Below, piece after piece: positions 45,398 through 55,333 of a stretch of 64,000 bases of DNA. Source of the DNA: an uncultured Verrucomicrobiae bacterium (lineage in GTDB: Bacteria > Verrucomicrobiota > Verrucomicrobiia > Limisphaerales > AAA164-E04). The notes beneath the pieces are model-generated. The model was not told where the DNA came from. It worked only from the letters and a program-made list of their open reading frames with translations, and did not search any database. The stretch is from contig OX638380.1 in NCBI GenBank assembly GCA_951813855.1, positions 4,811,797 through 4,875,796 on the forward strand. Direction: 5' to 3'. Each line of letters starts with the position of its first letter. Position 1 is the first letter of the stretch. A program made the position numbers and the translations under genes.

Positions 45398-48300
45398 ATG
45401 ATTCGGATTCAGTCATTCCAGCGTCTTCTTCGGATGCTGGCTCTCGGTGTTCTGTTGGCGTCGCCCCTTCGTGGTGACGAGCTACCTGCCGGTCCGGCCC
45501 CGGCAGTGCCTCCCGACGGTTTAGAACCGGGCACCTATCCCAATTTCACCGTCACCGCGGCCAACTGGGTCGTCGACGCCGATCGAAACCACGATCAGGA
45601 ACCCGACTGGTCTTCCAACGATATCCTCATGAACTTGGCCGGCGAAGGACCCTTGCCTTGGTCGTTGACCGGTTTTTCCAACGGTCGCCTCGCTCCTCGC
45701 CTGAACGTGGCCGATCCCGAAGGGGCCGCAGCCATTTACGGCGTTTCTCCGTTCGACACGACCTTTTCCGGGTCGGGTTACGAATGGGAAGCCGATCGGC
45801 GAGAATGGGCGCCTAACGGCGCAGCTTGGAGCCCGCATCCGGCCAAAGGCATTCTGTTGGCCAGCGTCCGAAAAAACAGTCAGCAATGGAACGACGATCA
45901 AAGCGAGTTCCAGGGCATCGTCGCCCTCAAAGCCGACGGCTCGCGCAGCGAAGGCTACAACCTGTTGGACGGTTCCTTCGGAGACGGCCAGATCGAAATC
46001 CTCATCGACCGGGCGGGAAACGCCAATCAAGGCATCATAGACACTTCGGTAGCCTGGTTCCCTTACGATCAGGGGTGGTTAGGAGGTTATGTCGCCTCGC
46101 CGGATGAAGAACAGGCCGGCCGGTGGTTTCAACCGGAATATCACCATCCCGAGTTACCGGCGGCCGCTGCGCCGATTGTCCAGTGGTCGATAACCAGCGA
46201 TATCGTGGTGTCTCCGGCGATCGTTCGGCTTCCGAACGTCAACGCTCAAACCGACGGCATGCTGTTCACCCACTCCATCGAACCCCGCCTCAGCTCCGTT
46301 GCCCGCATTACAGCCGCCGATCCCCTGCCGGACGGCTCGGGATGGGAAGTGATGATCCGTCCCGATACCGAACTCGATCATACTTTCGCCGAAGAGCTGG
46401 GACTGAGCTTTTGTTTTCTCTACGTGCCCTATGCGTCGGAACATCTGATCGGCGGGCATGTGAGAGGCTCCGACGCCAACGTGCTGAACGGTCGCGGCCA
46501 TTTCACCGTCGAGCGGCTGGGAGTTGGCCGTTACTCGCTGAGCATCCCCGACAAATCCCCCACGGCCGGCATGATCTTGCTTGGCGCCGCCGGCCGTCTC
46601 GCAAGACGCTCCGATATCGTCGGCCGCAATTTTCTTTCCTATCAACCGGTAGAGCAAAACAAGTTCGTCGTCGAATCCCGCTATCACGACGAAGGCGACG
46701 AACACCCGCTCGAAGATACCGATTTCTATTTCGCCTGGATCGATTTCGCGCAGCCGTTGGCGCCTCCGGGATTTTCCTTGTCGCTGGAACCGCCGGCCAT
46801 CACCCGACAACCTTCGCCGCAATCGATTCCCTTGGGAGGCGAGGCGACGTTTCGGGTCGAGGTGACCGGCGACGAACCCTTGGTCTATCAATGGCTCCGG
46901 GACAACGAACCCATCGAAGGCGCCGACCAAGCGACTTTTACCCTCGCCGACGCCACCCTCGCCGACATCGGGATCTACCAGGTTCAAGTGAGCAACGGAG
47001 GCGGTCAAATCGTCAGCCAAAACGCGCCGCTCAAGGTTTTGGCCGCTCCCAGCATCACTCGCCAACCCGTGGATGTGGACGCCGAAACCGGCGACGAGGT
47101 GCGGTTCGAAATTCAGGCCACCGGCACTCCTCCCCTGCTCTATCAATGGCAAAAAGACGGGGACAATCTACCCGGAGCCACCGGCGCTTTTCTCGTGATC
47201 AATAACGTCGAGCTCACCGACGCCGGACAGTATCGGGTTCAGGTCAGCAACGAAGTCGAATCGATTTTCAGCATAACCGGCAGGCTAACCGTGCAGACCG
47301 TCGACAAGCCGCCGAGTGTCGAGCAACACCCCCAGGGAGGAACCTTCGAAGAAGGAGCGACCGTAACTTTCCGGGTCATCGCCATTGGCTCGCCGCCTCC
47401 GACCTTCCAATGGCAGTTCAATCAACAGGACATTGCCAACGCCACCGGCGATACGCTTGTCATCGGCAACGTGCCTGCGGCGGCCGCTGGCAGTTATCGG
47501 GTCGTCGTATCCAACGCTTCAGGAACGGTAGTCAGCGAAGCGGCCGTGTTGGAGGTTACGGCGGCGCCCGTCTTTCCCCAAATCGTCCGGCAACCGGTTA
47601 GCGTATCCGTCCAGGCGGGAGGATTGGCCACCTTCAAGGTGGAAGTCGTTGGCACGCCACCCCTCGAATATCAATGGCAATTCAATCAGCTCGACATCGC
47701 CAACGCGAACAGCGACACGCTGACTCTGAGCGACATTCCCGAAGCCGCCGCTGGATCCTACCGCGTCAAAGTTTCCAACGAACTCGGATTCGTGATCAGC
47801 GAGCCGGCCATTCTGAGAGTACAGAGTGCCGTGATTACGCCGGATATCGTGCAGCACCCGGAGGACTCGACTGCGGCTGCCGGCGACTCCGTCACTTTCA
47901 AAGTCGTCGCGGTCGGCACCCATCCGTTGACCTATCAATGGCAATTCAACCAGCAGAATATTGCCGGAGCCACTGGAGATACGCTGTTCATCAGCAACGT
48001 GAGCCAAGCTTCGGCCGGCAGTTACCGGGCGGTCGTCAGCAATTCGGCAGGCACGGCGATCAGCGAACCGGCGACGCTAACGGTGATCCCAGCGACCGGA
48101 ACCGGGTTGCCCCGCATCGTGCAACAACCGCACAGTCTAACGGTCGAAGAAGGACAAGAGGCGGTTTTCGAAGTCATCGTCGAAGGTTCTCCGCCGCTAA
48201 TCTATCAATGGCAAAAAAACCAACAGGATCTTCCCGGAGCCACCTCTCCCAGATTGGTCATCAAGCAAACGACGTCAGCAGACGCCGGCAGCTACCGGAT

Positions 48301-49375
48301 TCGAGTAAGCAATACCGCCGGCACGGCGATTAGCAATCCGGCGCAGCTGACCGTCACCGCCGTTCCGAGCGCCCAGCCGCCGCAAATCGTGGAGCAGCCG
48401 ACTTCCGTTTCCGCCGAACCGGGAACTTCCGTGAGATTCGAAGTCGTCGCGAGCGGCTCGCCGCCCCTGATCCTCCAATGGCGGAAAGACGGCGTCAATC
48501 TTCCGGGAGCCTCGACCGCCGTGCTGGAAATCGAAACGGTTTCCGAAGCGGACGCGGGCAATTATCAGGTAGTTGTCAGCAATACCGGAGGCACGGTCAC
48601 CAGCCAAACCGCGATTCTCACTCTGGAACTTCCTCCCCCGCCGGGGTCGGTACCGGTCATCACCGCCCAACCTCAATCCCTCCATGTCGTACTGGGCGCC
48701 ACGGTCACGTTTACCGTCGAAGCCCAAGGCAAGGAACCGCTCAATTACCAATGGCAGTCCGGCGATTTCAGTATCCCGGGAGCGAGATTGGCCTCTTTCA
48801 CCATCACCAACGCTCAACTCATCGATCAGGCCGATTACCGGGTTATCGTCACCGATTCGGAAGGGGCGTCGGTCACCAGCGAAATCGCTCAATTAACAAT
48901 CGCCGAACACCCCATCATCAGGCGGCAGCCTCAACCCGTCGTGGTGGTCGAGGGCGGAACCGCGGTATTTTCCGTCGTCGCCGAAGGCATTCCGCCGCTG
49001 GCCTATCAATGGCAATATAACGGAGCCAACATTCCGGGAGGAGCGGCGCGAAACAACGAATTCCGCATTGAGGAAGTACAGCAGGCCGATCAAGGCGAAT
49101 ACCGCGTCACCGTCACCGATTCCCAAGGCACCGTCGTCAGCGAAATCGCTGCGCTGACGGTGACGGACCGAACGGAGGCATTGGCCATCGACAGCGTCGA
49201 ATTGACCGGCAACGTCCTGACGATCCAATGGAACGGCGGACCGGGAATCGTGCTTCAGATCAAGGCGAATCTAAACGATCCGAACTGGCAAGACGTCCCC
49301 GGCACCATGGGGCAAAATTCGGTCGAGCAGCTCGCCCTGGGTTTTTCGGCTTGGTATCGCCTGATCCAGCGTTGA
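45398..49375 (+). CDS. Secreted protein with nine Ig-like domains
   Basis: 1325 residues. Signal peptide LALGVLLASPLRG, then an unrecognised ~430-residue domain (PNFTVTAANWVVDADRNHD, a cell-surface type). From about residue 465, nine tandem Ig-like domains of 85-95 residues follow. Each opens with a P-x-I-x-x-QP motif (for example AITRQPSPQSIPLGG, QIVRQPVSVSVQAGG, VITAQPQSLHVVLGA) and contains PLxYQWxxN and YRVxVSN. The last ~60 residues (VLTIQWNGGPGIVLQIK to WYRLIQR) form the same module seen at the N-terminus of the divergent heme/copper protein. Probable adhesive or surface-structural protein. Repeats share clear sequence but not enough to suggest recent copying. Confidence 0.85.
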   Translation: MIRIQSFQRLLRMLALGVLLASPLRGDELPAGPAPAVPPDGLEPGTYPNFTVTAANWVVDADRNHDQEPDWSSNDILMNLAGEGPLPWSLTGFSNGRLAPRLNVADPEGAAAIYGVSPFDTTFSGSGYEWEADRREWAPNGAAWSPHPAKGILLASVRKNSQQWNDDQSEFQGIVALKADGSRSEGYNLLDGSFGDGQIEILIDRAGNANQGIIDTSVAWFPYDQGWLGGYVASPDEEQAGRWFQPEYHHPELPAAAAPIVQWSITSDIVVSPAIVRLPNVNAQTDGMLFTHSIEPRLSSVARITAADPLPDGSGWEVMIRPDTELDHTFAEELGLSFCFLYVPYASEHLIGGHVRGSDANVLNGRGHFTVERLGVGRYSLSIPDKSPTAGMILLGAAGRLARRSDIVGRNFLSYQPVEQNKFVVESRYHDEGDEHPLEDTDFYFAWIDFAQPLAPPGFSLSLEPPAITRQPSPQSIPLGGEATFRVEVTGDEPLVYQWLRDNEPIEGADQATFTLADATLADIGIYQVQVSNGGGQIVSQNAPLKVLAAPSITRQPVDVDAETGDEVRFEIQATGTPPLLYQWQKDGDNLPGATGAFLVINNVELTDAGQYRVQVSNEVESIFSITGRLTVQTVDKPPSVEQHPQGGTFEEGATVTFRVIAIGSPPPTFQWQFNQQDIANATGDTLVIGNVPAAAAGSYRVVVSNASGTVVSEAAVLEVTAAPVFPQIVRQPVSVSVQAGGLATFKVEVVGTPPLEYQWQFNQLDIANANSDTLTLSDIPEAAAGSYRVKVSNELGFVISEPAILRVQSAVITPDIVQHPEDSTAAAGDSVTFKVVAVGTHPLTYQWQFNQQNIAGATGDTLFISNVSQASAGSYRAVVSNSAGTAISEPATLTVIPATGTGLPRIVQQPHSLTVEEGQEAVFEVIVEGSPPLIYQWQKNQQDLPGATSPRLVIKQTTSADAGSYRIRVSNTAGTAISNPAQLTVTAVPSAQPPQIVEQPTSVSAEPGTSVRFEVVASGSPPLILQWRKDGVNLPGASTAVLEIETVSEADAGNYQVVVSNTGGTVTSQTAILTLELPPPPGSVPVITAQPQSLHVVLGATVTFTVEAQGKEPLNYQWQSGDFSIPGARLASFTITNAQLIDQADYRVIVTDSEGASVTSEIAQLTIAEHPIIRRQPQPVVVVEGGTAVFSVVAEGIPPLAYQWQYNGANIPGGAARNNEFRIEEVQQADQGEYRVTVTDSQGTVVSEIAALTVTDRTEALAIDSVELTGNVLTIQWNGGPGIVLQIKANLNDPNWQDVPGTMGQNSVEQLALGFSAWYRLIQR

Positions 49376-49386
49376 ATCGCTCAACG
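49370..49386. terminator. Small hairpin bridging two convergent stop codons
   Basis: cgttga-atcgc-tcaacg is a perfect 6-bp stem. It covers the Ig-protein stop (TGA 49373-49375) and the start of the convergent lactonase stop at 49381. It is short and lacks T-tracts, so any terminator role is weakly supported. Confidence 0.35.
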
Positions 49387-50343
49387 ACGGAAGTATGCGT
49401 CGGTGGTCAAGGTCTTTACCGAGAACAAGAAATTGCGGGCGGTAATGAACAACGTTTGTCCGTCGGCGCCGCCGAAAGCCAAATTGGCGCCGCCCTTGGG
49501 TAGAATCACTCGGGCGATCAAGGCGCCTTCCGGGGTGAACACCTGAACTCCGTCTCCGGAACTGGACCAAATGCGGCCTTCGACATCGCAACGGATTCCG
49601 TCGGGACCGCCTTGATCGAGCTTGACGAATACTTGGCCGCCGGTGAGACGGTCGCCGGCAACTTCGAACACCCGGATGTGTCTGGGATTGCCCGAATCGG
49701 CAATGTACAGCTTGGTTTCGTCGGGAGAAAAGCAGAGGCCGTTGGGTTTGACGAAATCCTTGGCCACCGCCGTCAACTCCCGGGTCAGCGGGTCGAAACG
49801 GTAAACGTAGTTGCCCTCCTGCTCGCGAGGCCGATTCCGTAACCCATAATCGGGGTCGGTAAACCAAATGGAGCCGTCCGACTTAACCACCACGTCGTTG
49901 GGCGAATTGAGTTTTTTGCCTTGAAAGTTATCGACCACGGTAATAACCGTGCCGTCCTTCTTGGTCAGCGAAAGTCGCCGGGCGCCATGCTCGGCGGTCA
50001 ACAAGCGATTTTGCAAATCCAGGATATTGCCGTTGGCGTTGTTGCTGGTTTCCCGGAACACCGACAACCCGGTCACCGGCGACCATTTCATCAACTTGTT
50101 GGCGGGAATGTCGCTGAACACCAAAAAACCCGACGCGCCGCCTACCCAGACGGGACCTTCCGAAAAGCGCAAGTTGTCGGCGAGTTGCTTGACTTCAGCA
50201 TTCGAAGCGAAAATGCGGGCGAACTCGGCGTCCTGTTCGCTTTGGAGCGAAGCGGCCGATAATCCGGCGAGGTTGGGGCCGAGAAGGCCGCAGAGGATCG
50301 AACCGCACAATGCGGTCAGGAACAGGTTGATTCTTCTTTTCAT
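49381..50343 (-). CDS. SMP-30/gluconolactonase-like exported protein
   Basis: Beta-propeller of about 320 residues, starting at ATG 50343 (MKRRINLFLTALCGSI) with a signal peptide ending LSAAS. Family segments are FSEGPVWVGGASGFLVFSD, NGNILDLQNRLLTAEHGARR, KLNSPNDVVVKSDGSIWFTD, KPNGLCFSPDETKLYIADSG and GGPDGIRCDVEGRIW, with the metal-ligand Glu, Asn and Asp positions visible. Probably hydrolyses sugar lactones outside the cell. Its stop lies five bases from that of the convergent Ig-protein gene. Confidence 0.85.
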   Translation of the reverse strand: MKRRINLFLTALCGSILCGLLGPNLAGLSAASLQSEQDAEFARIFASNAEVKQLADNLRFSEGPVWVGGASGFLVFSDIPANKLMKWSPVTGLSVFRETSNNANGNILDLQNRLLTAEHGARRLSLTKKDGTVITVVDNFQGKKLNSPNDVVVKSDGSIWFTDPDYGLRNRPREQEGNYVYRFDPLTRELTAVAKDFVKPNGLCFSPDETKLYIADSGNPRHIRVFEVAGDRLTGGQVFVKLDQGGPDGIRCDVEGRIWSSSGDGVQVFTPEGALIARVILPKGGANLAFGGADGQTLFITARNFLFSVKTLTTDAYFRR

Positions 50344-50727
50344 TTCCGTCGGTTTTCTCGAGTCGCAAGCCAAGCCGCCGCCGACGTTCTATCGTACCGA
50401 TTCGTCGAACGATTTCCGAATGATCTGCCGGAAAAAACGGCGATAACGCTTCTCGACCGCTGCTTCGGCATCGTCCTCCGCCCCTCATCGAAAATCAATT
50501 TAATAATATCCCGGACCGGTGGCCGACCGTTCGAACGGCGACGGAACCGTTCGGATTCCGGTGTTCCGGAAAACGAAGTCCGGTACAAGCCGGTTCTTGG
50601 CCCGGTGCCGCTCAACGGTCATGGAAAGCGATTTTGCTTGAACAAATTGAGGGCAAGATTTTGATTGTTCCCCATTCAATCGCCGGATGGAAATTTCGTT
50701 CGTTCAACGCCGGCCCGCGATGAAGGG
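50344..50727. other. Intergenic, divergent promoter region
   Basis: About 380 bases between two divergently transcribed exported-protein genes. The AT-rich segment near 50630-50670 may hold promoters, but no clear -35/-10 pair is visible. No gene seen. Confidence 0.35.
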
Positions 50728-52431
50728 ATGAAGCGCGTTTCGATTCGCAAGTCGATATTACCGTTCATGAATTATCGAATTCTCGCCTTTCTCGGCCTCG
50801 GTTGCCTGCTCTTTCCGGCGACCGAACCGCAGCGCGGCCTGCAGGCGCAATCCGCCGTGGAATTGGCTGGAGCCAGCAGGCCCAGGCCGCAAATGCAATT
50901 GACCAATCGGGATCGGCAATACAAGCGGATCCATCAATTCGCCTTGCGGCTCATCCTGTTGTTCCGCTACTCCGAGGCGAAAACTTTCCTGGAAGAACAT
51001 CTGCAGGATCATCCCGAAGATCCCGAGTCTCACTTTCTCATGGGGGTCTGGCACGCCCGCCAGGGACAATGGAAACCGGCGGTTACGTGGATGTCGGAGG
51101 CGATCGAAAAAGGCTTGCCGCCCGGACGGATTGCGGCCGGCCAGGAAACGTTGCTTCGCGGAGCGCGGGACGGCCACCCTTGGTTCGACGAGTTGTTCGA
51201 GAAACTGCGGACCGAAAGCGTCCACGGCCCTATGCTCGGCCATCTCACTCATAACGCCGCTTCGTTTTGGGTGCGCACCGCCGAGCCTGCCGAATTCACG
51301 ATCACCGCTTCGCAAACCGCGGATTTCAGTGCCCGAACGGTCTCCGCGAAGGGCATGACGCGCCAGGAAAACGACGGCACCGGGATAGTCAGATTGACGG
51401 GGTTGTCGCCGGATACTCGTTATTCCTATCGGGTTACCTTGGCCGGTCAGGATTCCGCGAGTTACCAGTTTCGCACCCTTGTTCCCCCGGGAACTTCCGT
51501 ACGTTATCGGTTGGTTTTCGGAGGCGGCGCGGGGTATGTCCCGCCCAACGAGCGAGTTTGGACCACGATCAAGAGCCTCCGGCCGGATGCGCTGCTGCTT
51601 TTGGGAGATAACGTCTACATCGACGACCCGGAATCTCCCGTTATGCAACGGTATACCTATCATCGCCGACAATCGCGTCCCGAGTGGCGCGATCTGACCG
51701 CGGCCACTGCCGTTTACAGTATCTGGGACGATCACGATTTCAGCACGAACGACAGCTGGGGCGGCCCGGAAATCATGGCTCCGTTCTGGAAACCGTTTCA
51801 CGTCTATCCCATATTTCGAGACAATTGGGTCAATCCCGGATACGGAGGAAACGAGGCGCAGCCGGGGTGCTGGTACACTTTCCGGGTGGGAGATATCGAT
51901 TTCGTCATGCTCGATTGCCGTTATTATAGGACCGACCCCAAAAACGATCATCCTTCCATGCTGGGGCCGGCGCAATTGGCATGGCTCAAGACGACCCTCC
52001 GGGAACTGACCGGTACTTTTAAGGTAATCTGCTCTTCGGTGCCGTGGGATTACCGCACCAAAGGAGACAGTTTGGACACCTGGAATGGATTCAAGGAAGA
52101 GCGTGAAGCGATTTTTTCCTTTATCGAACAAGAAAAGATCGAAGGGATTCTGCTAATTTCGGCTGATCGGCACCGTTCCGACGCCTGGAAAATCGAGCGC
52201 CCGGATTACTATGATTTTTACGAATTTAATTCGTCGCGGTTGACCAACCAGCATGTTCATCAGGAAATGAACCACAGGGGAGCTATCTTCTCATATAACA
52301 AAAAACAGTCGTTTGGTTTGGTCGAATTCGATACCGTCGAAGAAGATCCTTCGGTCACCTATTCCGTGGTTACCATCGACGGAGAAACCGTTCATCAAAT
52401 GACCGTCAGATGCCATCAACTGCGGTGGTGA
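50728..52431 (+). CDS. PhoD-like alkaline phosphatase with N-terminal TPR-like region
   Basis: Exported metallophosphatase. ATG 50728 and ATG 50767 are both plausible; the hydrophobic core ILAFLGLGCLLFPA follows either. An alpha-helical TPR-like stretch (about residues 50-115, AKTFLEEHLQDHPEDPESHF) precedes a Fn3-like PhoD N-domain (LTGLSPDTRYSYRVTLAG). The catalytic domain shows LLLGDNVYIDD, SIWDDHDFSTND, VMLDCRYYR and LLISADRHRSD, the expected metal-binding positions. Substrate is probably phosphodiesters or phosphomonoesters from organic matter. TPR addition is unusual for the family. Confidence 0.83.
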   Translation: MKRVSIRKSILPFMNYRILAFLGLGCLLFPATEPQRGLQAQSAVELAGASRPRPQMQLTNRDRQYKRIHQFALRLILLFRYSEAKTFLEEHLQDHPEDPESHFLMGVWHARQGQWKPAVTWMSEAIEKGLPPGRIAAGQETLLRGARDGHPWFDELFEKLRTESVHGPMLGHLTHNAASFWVRTAEPAEFTITASQTADFSARTVSAKGMTRQENDGTGIVRLTGLSPDTRYSYRVTLAGQDSASYQFRTLVPPGTSVRYRLVFGGGAGYVPPNERVWTTIKSLRPDALLLLGDNVYIDDPESPVMQRYTYHRRQSRPEWRDLTAATAVYSIWDDHDFSTNDSWGGPEIMAPFWKPFHVYPIFRDNWVNPGYGGNEAQPGCWYTFRVGDIDFVMLDCRYYRTDPKNDHPSMLGPAQLAWLKTTLRELTGTFKVICSSVPWDYRTKGDSLDTWNGFKEEREAIFSFIEQEKIEGILLISADRHRSDAWKIERPDYYDFYEFNSSRLTNQHVHQEMNHRGAIFSYNKKQSFGLVEFDTVEEDPSVTYSVVTIDGETVHQMTVRCHQLRW

Positions 52432-52911
52432 CCCGCTTCGGCCGATCAGATAGATCGAGGAATCAGTTTTACGCCGAATCAGGGTTTGGGATGCCGGTTC
52501 GTCAAACGAGGATCGACGAGAGGAAAAGCGGACGAAGAATCGATTAATCGGGCCCTTGCCTAATTGAAGCCAAGATTGCGTTCAATGAGGGATCAATCTG
52601 CGGCATTTTCAACCGTCATTTCCAACTGGGAACTGACGTATCAAATGACTGTTGGCTTAATCGCAATTCTTTCAGCGAATGAATAAACGTCAATATGACA
52701 TCCCTACCCTGTTGTTCGGTAAAGTAAACTTCGCTTGATGCCTTAAGAGACGATGCGCTTCCAAATTGGTTTATCGCTTAGCCATTCTTTCGGCGCACTG
52801 AAGTCAAGGCAATCGAATCCGTCGCCGAGCCGTCGAACTTCCTAGACTATGCGTGCTAGGGGCCGTTCCGCAAAAAAAAGGAAGGATTTAGGTCGTTTGA
52901 GAACAGGTTAG
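52432..52911. other. Intergenic, no gene seen
   Basis: About 480 bases after the PhoD-like gene. No recognisable coding frame. Base composition becomes AT-richer towards the right end, where the foreign-looking segment starts. Confidence 0.4.
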
Positions 52912-53000
52912 TCATCCGATCCGTTCCCAACGGTAAATGTACATACGGATCTCACGCCGTCCAAATCGACCCATTTGCTGACTTGCTTTGCCTTCGCCGA
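52912..53000 (-). pseudogene. 3'-end relic of a second DNA methyltransferase copy
   Basis: The minus strand reads GEGKASQQMGRFGRREIR, then an YRWERIG-type ending and TGA. The intact enzyme at 56568-58154 ends GKGNASQQMGRFGRREIRK and YRWERTG. By manual alignment the DNA is about 85% identical over 82 bases. Homology stops at an A10 tract near 53003-53012. Everything upstream is absent, so this is a truncated duplicate. Confidence 0.8.
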
Positions 53001-53019
53001 TCAAAAAAAAAACAGGTGT

Positions 53020-53322
53020 TTACAGGGATATTGCCTTCAGTGGGAATTGTTGTTTTGTTTTGCGCTTGGTAACAGACCATAATAAAAATACGAAACATAA
53101 CAATAGCAATACATGTTTGTATACAGGGAGTTTAACCGGGCTGGGGGCGTTCGCCCCCGGGAAATTAGCTTTCGGGCGGCCAATCATTATTTTATTTGTA
53201 GTCCCGTCGCTCTTGTATAATTTCGCATATCCATCTATCACCTCAGTAAAATCTCCAAAATCCCATCCTTTTGGAACTTTGAGAGTAAAAATGTCATATT
53301 GGGGATCAGCAGCAATTCCCAC
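53020..53322 (-). CDS. Unrecognised AT-rich open frame with one membrane segment (possible fragment)
   Basis: A GTG-started frame of 100 codons. It has a globular-looking start (ADPQYDIFTLKVPKGWDFG, GTTNKIMIGRPKANF) and one hydrophobic span (HVLLLLCFVFLLWSV) near the end. The frame remains open for only 12 codons upstream of GTG. It is AT-rich compared with the flanks. A real small membrane protein or the 3' remnant of a larger gene are both possible. The plus-strand frame covering the same bases looks less protein-like. Confidence 0.4.
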   Translation of the reverse strand: MGIAADPQYDIFTLKVPKGWDFGDFTEVIDGYAKLYKSDGTTNKIMIGRPKANFPGANAPSPVKLPVYKHVLLLLCFVFLLWSVTKRKTKQQFPLKAISL

Positions 53323-53496
53323 TGAAGTCAGGCCAGATAGTAATTGTGTGAAATTTATTTATAAATATGTTAAATACGGTCGAAAAACGGATTTTCAAGA
53401 TTGATTTCAGATAACATTTCGTTTTTTCCCTTGATCAGGTGATTTATTTTGCGTTTCGCCCGAGAGATGAACGAGATCAGAACGCACCACTCCGAG

Positions 53497-53521
53497 CTCG
53501 ATCTAAATCGAGTTTTTTTTT
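53497..53521 (+). terminator. Intrinsic terminator
   Basis: ctcgat-ctaa-atcgag forms a 6-bp stem followed directly by nine T residues, a classical intrinsic terminator for plus-strand transcription. No plus-strand gene of confidence ends just upstream. It may instead be part of the left end of the neighbouring transposase element. The 11-base repeat tcgccgactag at 53526 and 53554 follows. Confidence 0.6.
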
Positions 53522-53560
53522 GAGGTCGCCGACTAGCGATCTCGGTCAGAATATCGCCGA

Positions 53561-55132
53561 CTAGGTGGGGGCAGCAGGTTTAGGCACGAAGTCGAGCATC
53601 CCATACACGAGTAACTGGTAGAGGTGGTTCCAATCCTTGAGACGATGCATGCGAAGATGGCATCTGATTTCTACCCAGACTTCCTGGAGCGATCCGATCA
53701 TCTGAGGCGCCCGTTTAAAGAGAGAGCAGGCGATCAGTTCCATTTGATCTACCAGCACCGCCAGCATCATCAAAAACAGAAAAACCGTGGCGAGATGTTC
53801 TTTTCCGTGGCCATAATTGTGCTCCAACTGGTACCCGCGATTTTTCAAACTATTGAACGTATCCTCGATTTGCCACCGGCTGCGACCGGCCCGCGCTATT
53901 TTTTGAACGTTGGAGTCATTGATTTCCCAATCCGTGACCCAAGAAAAAATCGCCGGCTTTTCACCCGGAGCTTCGATTTCGCACCATAAAAAATTAATTT
54001 TAAGATCAGGATTTTCTTGGTTCAGCGGCTGTTGATTCACCCAGATGTACGTATACTTGACGCCAGCTTGGTCCCAACATACGAACCGGTGGGATTCACC
54101 GGTCTCATCCGCTTTCACAAATAGCTCGAATAAATGTTCGTGATTGCTTGGTCTGGCGACGATGATGAAGGACATTCGATACCGTTTCAGGAGCTTGATA
54201 AACGGGGCGTTGGAATGAAGCCCATCGGCCAAGACGACGATCTTCAGGCGGGGATGTTCCCGATGAAGTCTGGTGACCAACCGCCGGATGGCTCGGCTCT
54301 CGCAATCGTTGATGAGCCATTTATTGCTGCTTTCCCACCGGTAACGGTCCGTATACCGGTATGGAAAGTCGGTGAGTTCCTCGTCCTTCGGGCCCACCTC
54401 CGGGTCGGCTTCCGAACCGATTAATTGCTTGCTGACCGGCTCCGGTGCCAGCGGAATAACCTCCGGCTGGTCCGGATGAACCACGGCGGCTCCCACGGCT
54501 TGATGGTAATAGGTGATCGCACCGTTTTCGTGTTGTTTTTGACAGCAGTGTTCACAGTGAAGATGGTTGGAAGAGAAAACACCGGTGCCGTCTATCGACA
54601 CGAGATAGTGCTTGTCTTCCCACCAATATCGCTTCAACACTCCGTTTCGTTGTAACATCCGAAACAGTTCCAGGAACGCGGATCGAAGATGAATGGGATT
54701 GATCCGATCCAGGAATTTGCGTAATCCCGAATCAGAAGGCACTCGTTTGATGCGATACAGTCGGCGCAAGTTAGCCCGGGTTCTTCGGCTCGTCACCTTT
54801 CGTTTCCGACCTCGAGTGGCTTCGTCAAAGCCCAGTAACGAGGAAAATTTCTGCTGCAACGCCGCAAACGCGCTCATCAAATGGTCGGTGACCTCGAACC
54901 TGCTTTTGCGGCAGGGGCGGGGAACGAGGCGAAAACACCCCCAAATCCTCCCAATGATATTGGGTTTGAGTAACTTTTTGCGAAATTTCACCAGGGAAAA
55001 CCTTTCGTTGAATGATTGTGAGGATCGGCTTGTTCCACGACGGATCAGGCCGGTCGGCACGCCGAACGGAATCAAAACATGGGACGGACACTGAGACCCC
55101 GGCAGATCGCAGCCTCCTGAGTTCGAGAACAA
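53561..55132 (-). CDS. DDE transposase (IS4-superfamily-like)
   Basis: Transposase with catalytic Asp in VSIDGTGVFSS, Asp in IVVLADGLHSNAPF and Glu in GRSRWQIEDTFNSLKNRGY. The Cys-rich HCEHCCQK segment after the first Asp suggests a metal-binding site. The conserved part begins around GTG 54991 (VKFRKKLL), so the first ~47 residues of the frame from 55132 are probably untranslated. The reading frame is otherwise intact. It lies between two AT-rich unknown frames. Terminal inverted repeats could not be identified by eye. Confidence 0.8.
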   Translation of the reverse strand: MFSNSGGCDLPGSQCPSHVLIPFGVPTGLIRRGTSRSSQSFNERFSLVKFRKKLLKPNIIGRIWGCFRLVPRPCRKSRFEVTDHLMSAFAALQQKFSSLLGFDEATRGRKRKVTSRRTRANLRRLYRIKRVPSDSGLRKFLDRINPIHLRSAFLELFRMLQRNGVLKRYWWEDKHYLVSIDGTGVFSSNHLHCEHCCQKQHENGAITYYHQAVGAAVVHPDQPEVIPLAPEPVSKQLIGSEADPEVGPKDEELTDFPYRYTDRYRWESSNKWLINDCESRAIRRLVTRLHREHPRLKIVVLADGLHSNAPFIKLLKRYRMSFIIVARPSNHEHLFELFVKADETGESHRFVCWDQAGVKYTYIWVNQQPLNQENPDLKINFLWCEIEAPGEKPAIFSWVTDWEINDSNVQKIARAGRSRWQIEDTFNSLKNRGYQLEHNYGHGKEHLATVFLFLMMLAVLVDQMELIACSLFKRAPQMIGSLQEVWVEIRCHLRMHRLKDWNHLYQLLVYGMLDFVPKPAAPT

Positions 55133-55333
55133 CTCGAGATCCTCTCGGATGGCTTTTCTGGCCGGAAAATACGTCGGGAGAACGGGTTAAGACGAATTTC
55201 GGCACCCGATCCAGGGCCAAAAAGCGTCAAATCACGTTTTGGTCAGGAAAAGATACGAAAAAACAGCGATTACAACGAAACCACCATTAATGCAGCATAG
55301 TTTTGGAAGAAATGCTGAAAATATTTAAAGAAA

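Noticed and set aside
45521..49228. Long minus-strand frames under the Ig-domain gene
   Set aside because: They are mirror frames of a GC-rich gene with strong Ig motifs on the plus strand; their residue composition is Arg/Gly/Asp-rich with no motifs.
52988..53404. Plus-strand 138-codon frame in the AT-rich segment
   Set aside because: The minus-strand frame over the same bases has a more protein-like composition and a clear membrane span; the plus frame has no motif.
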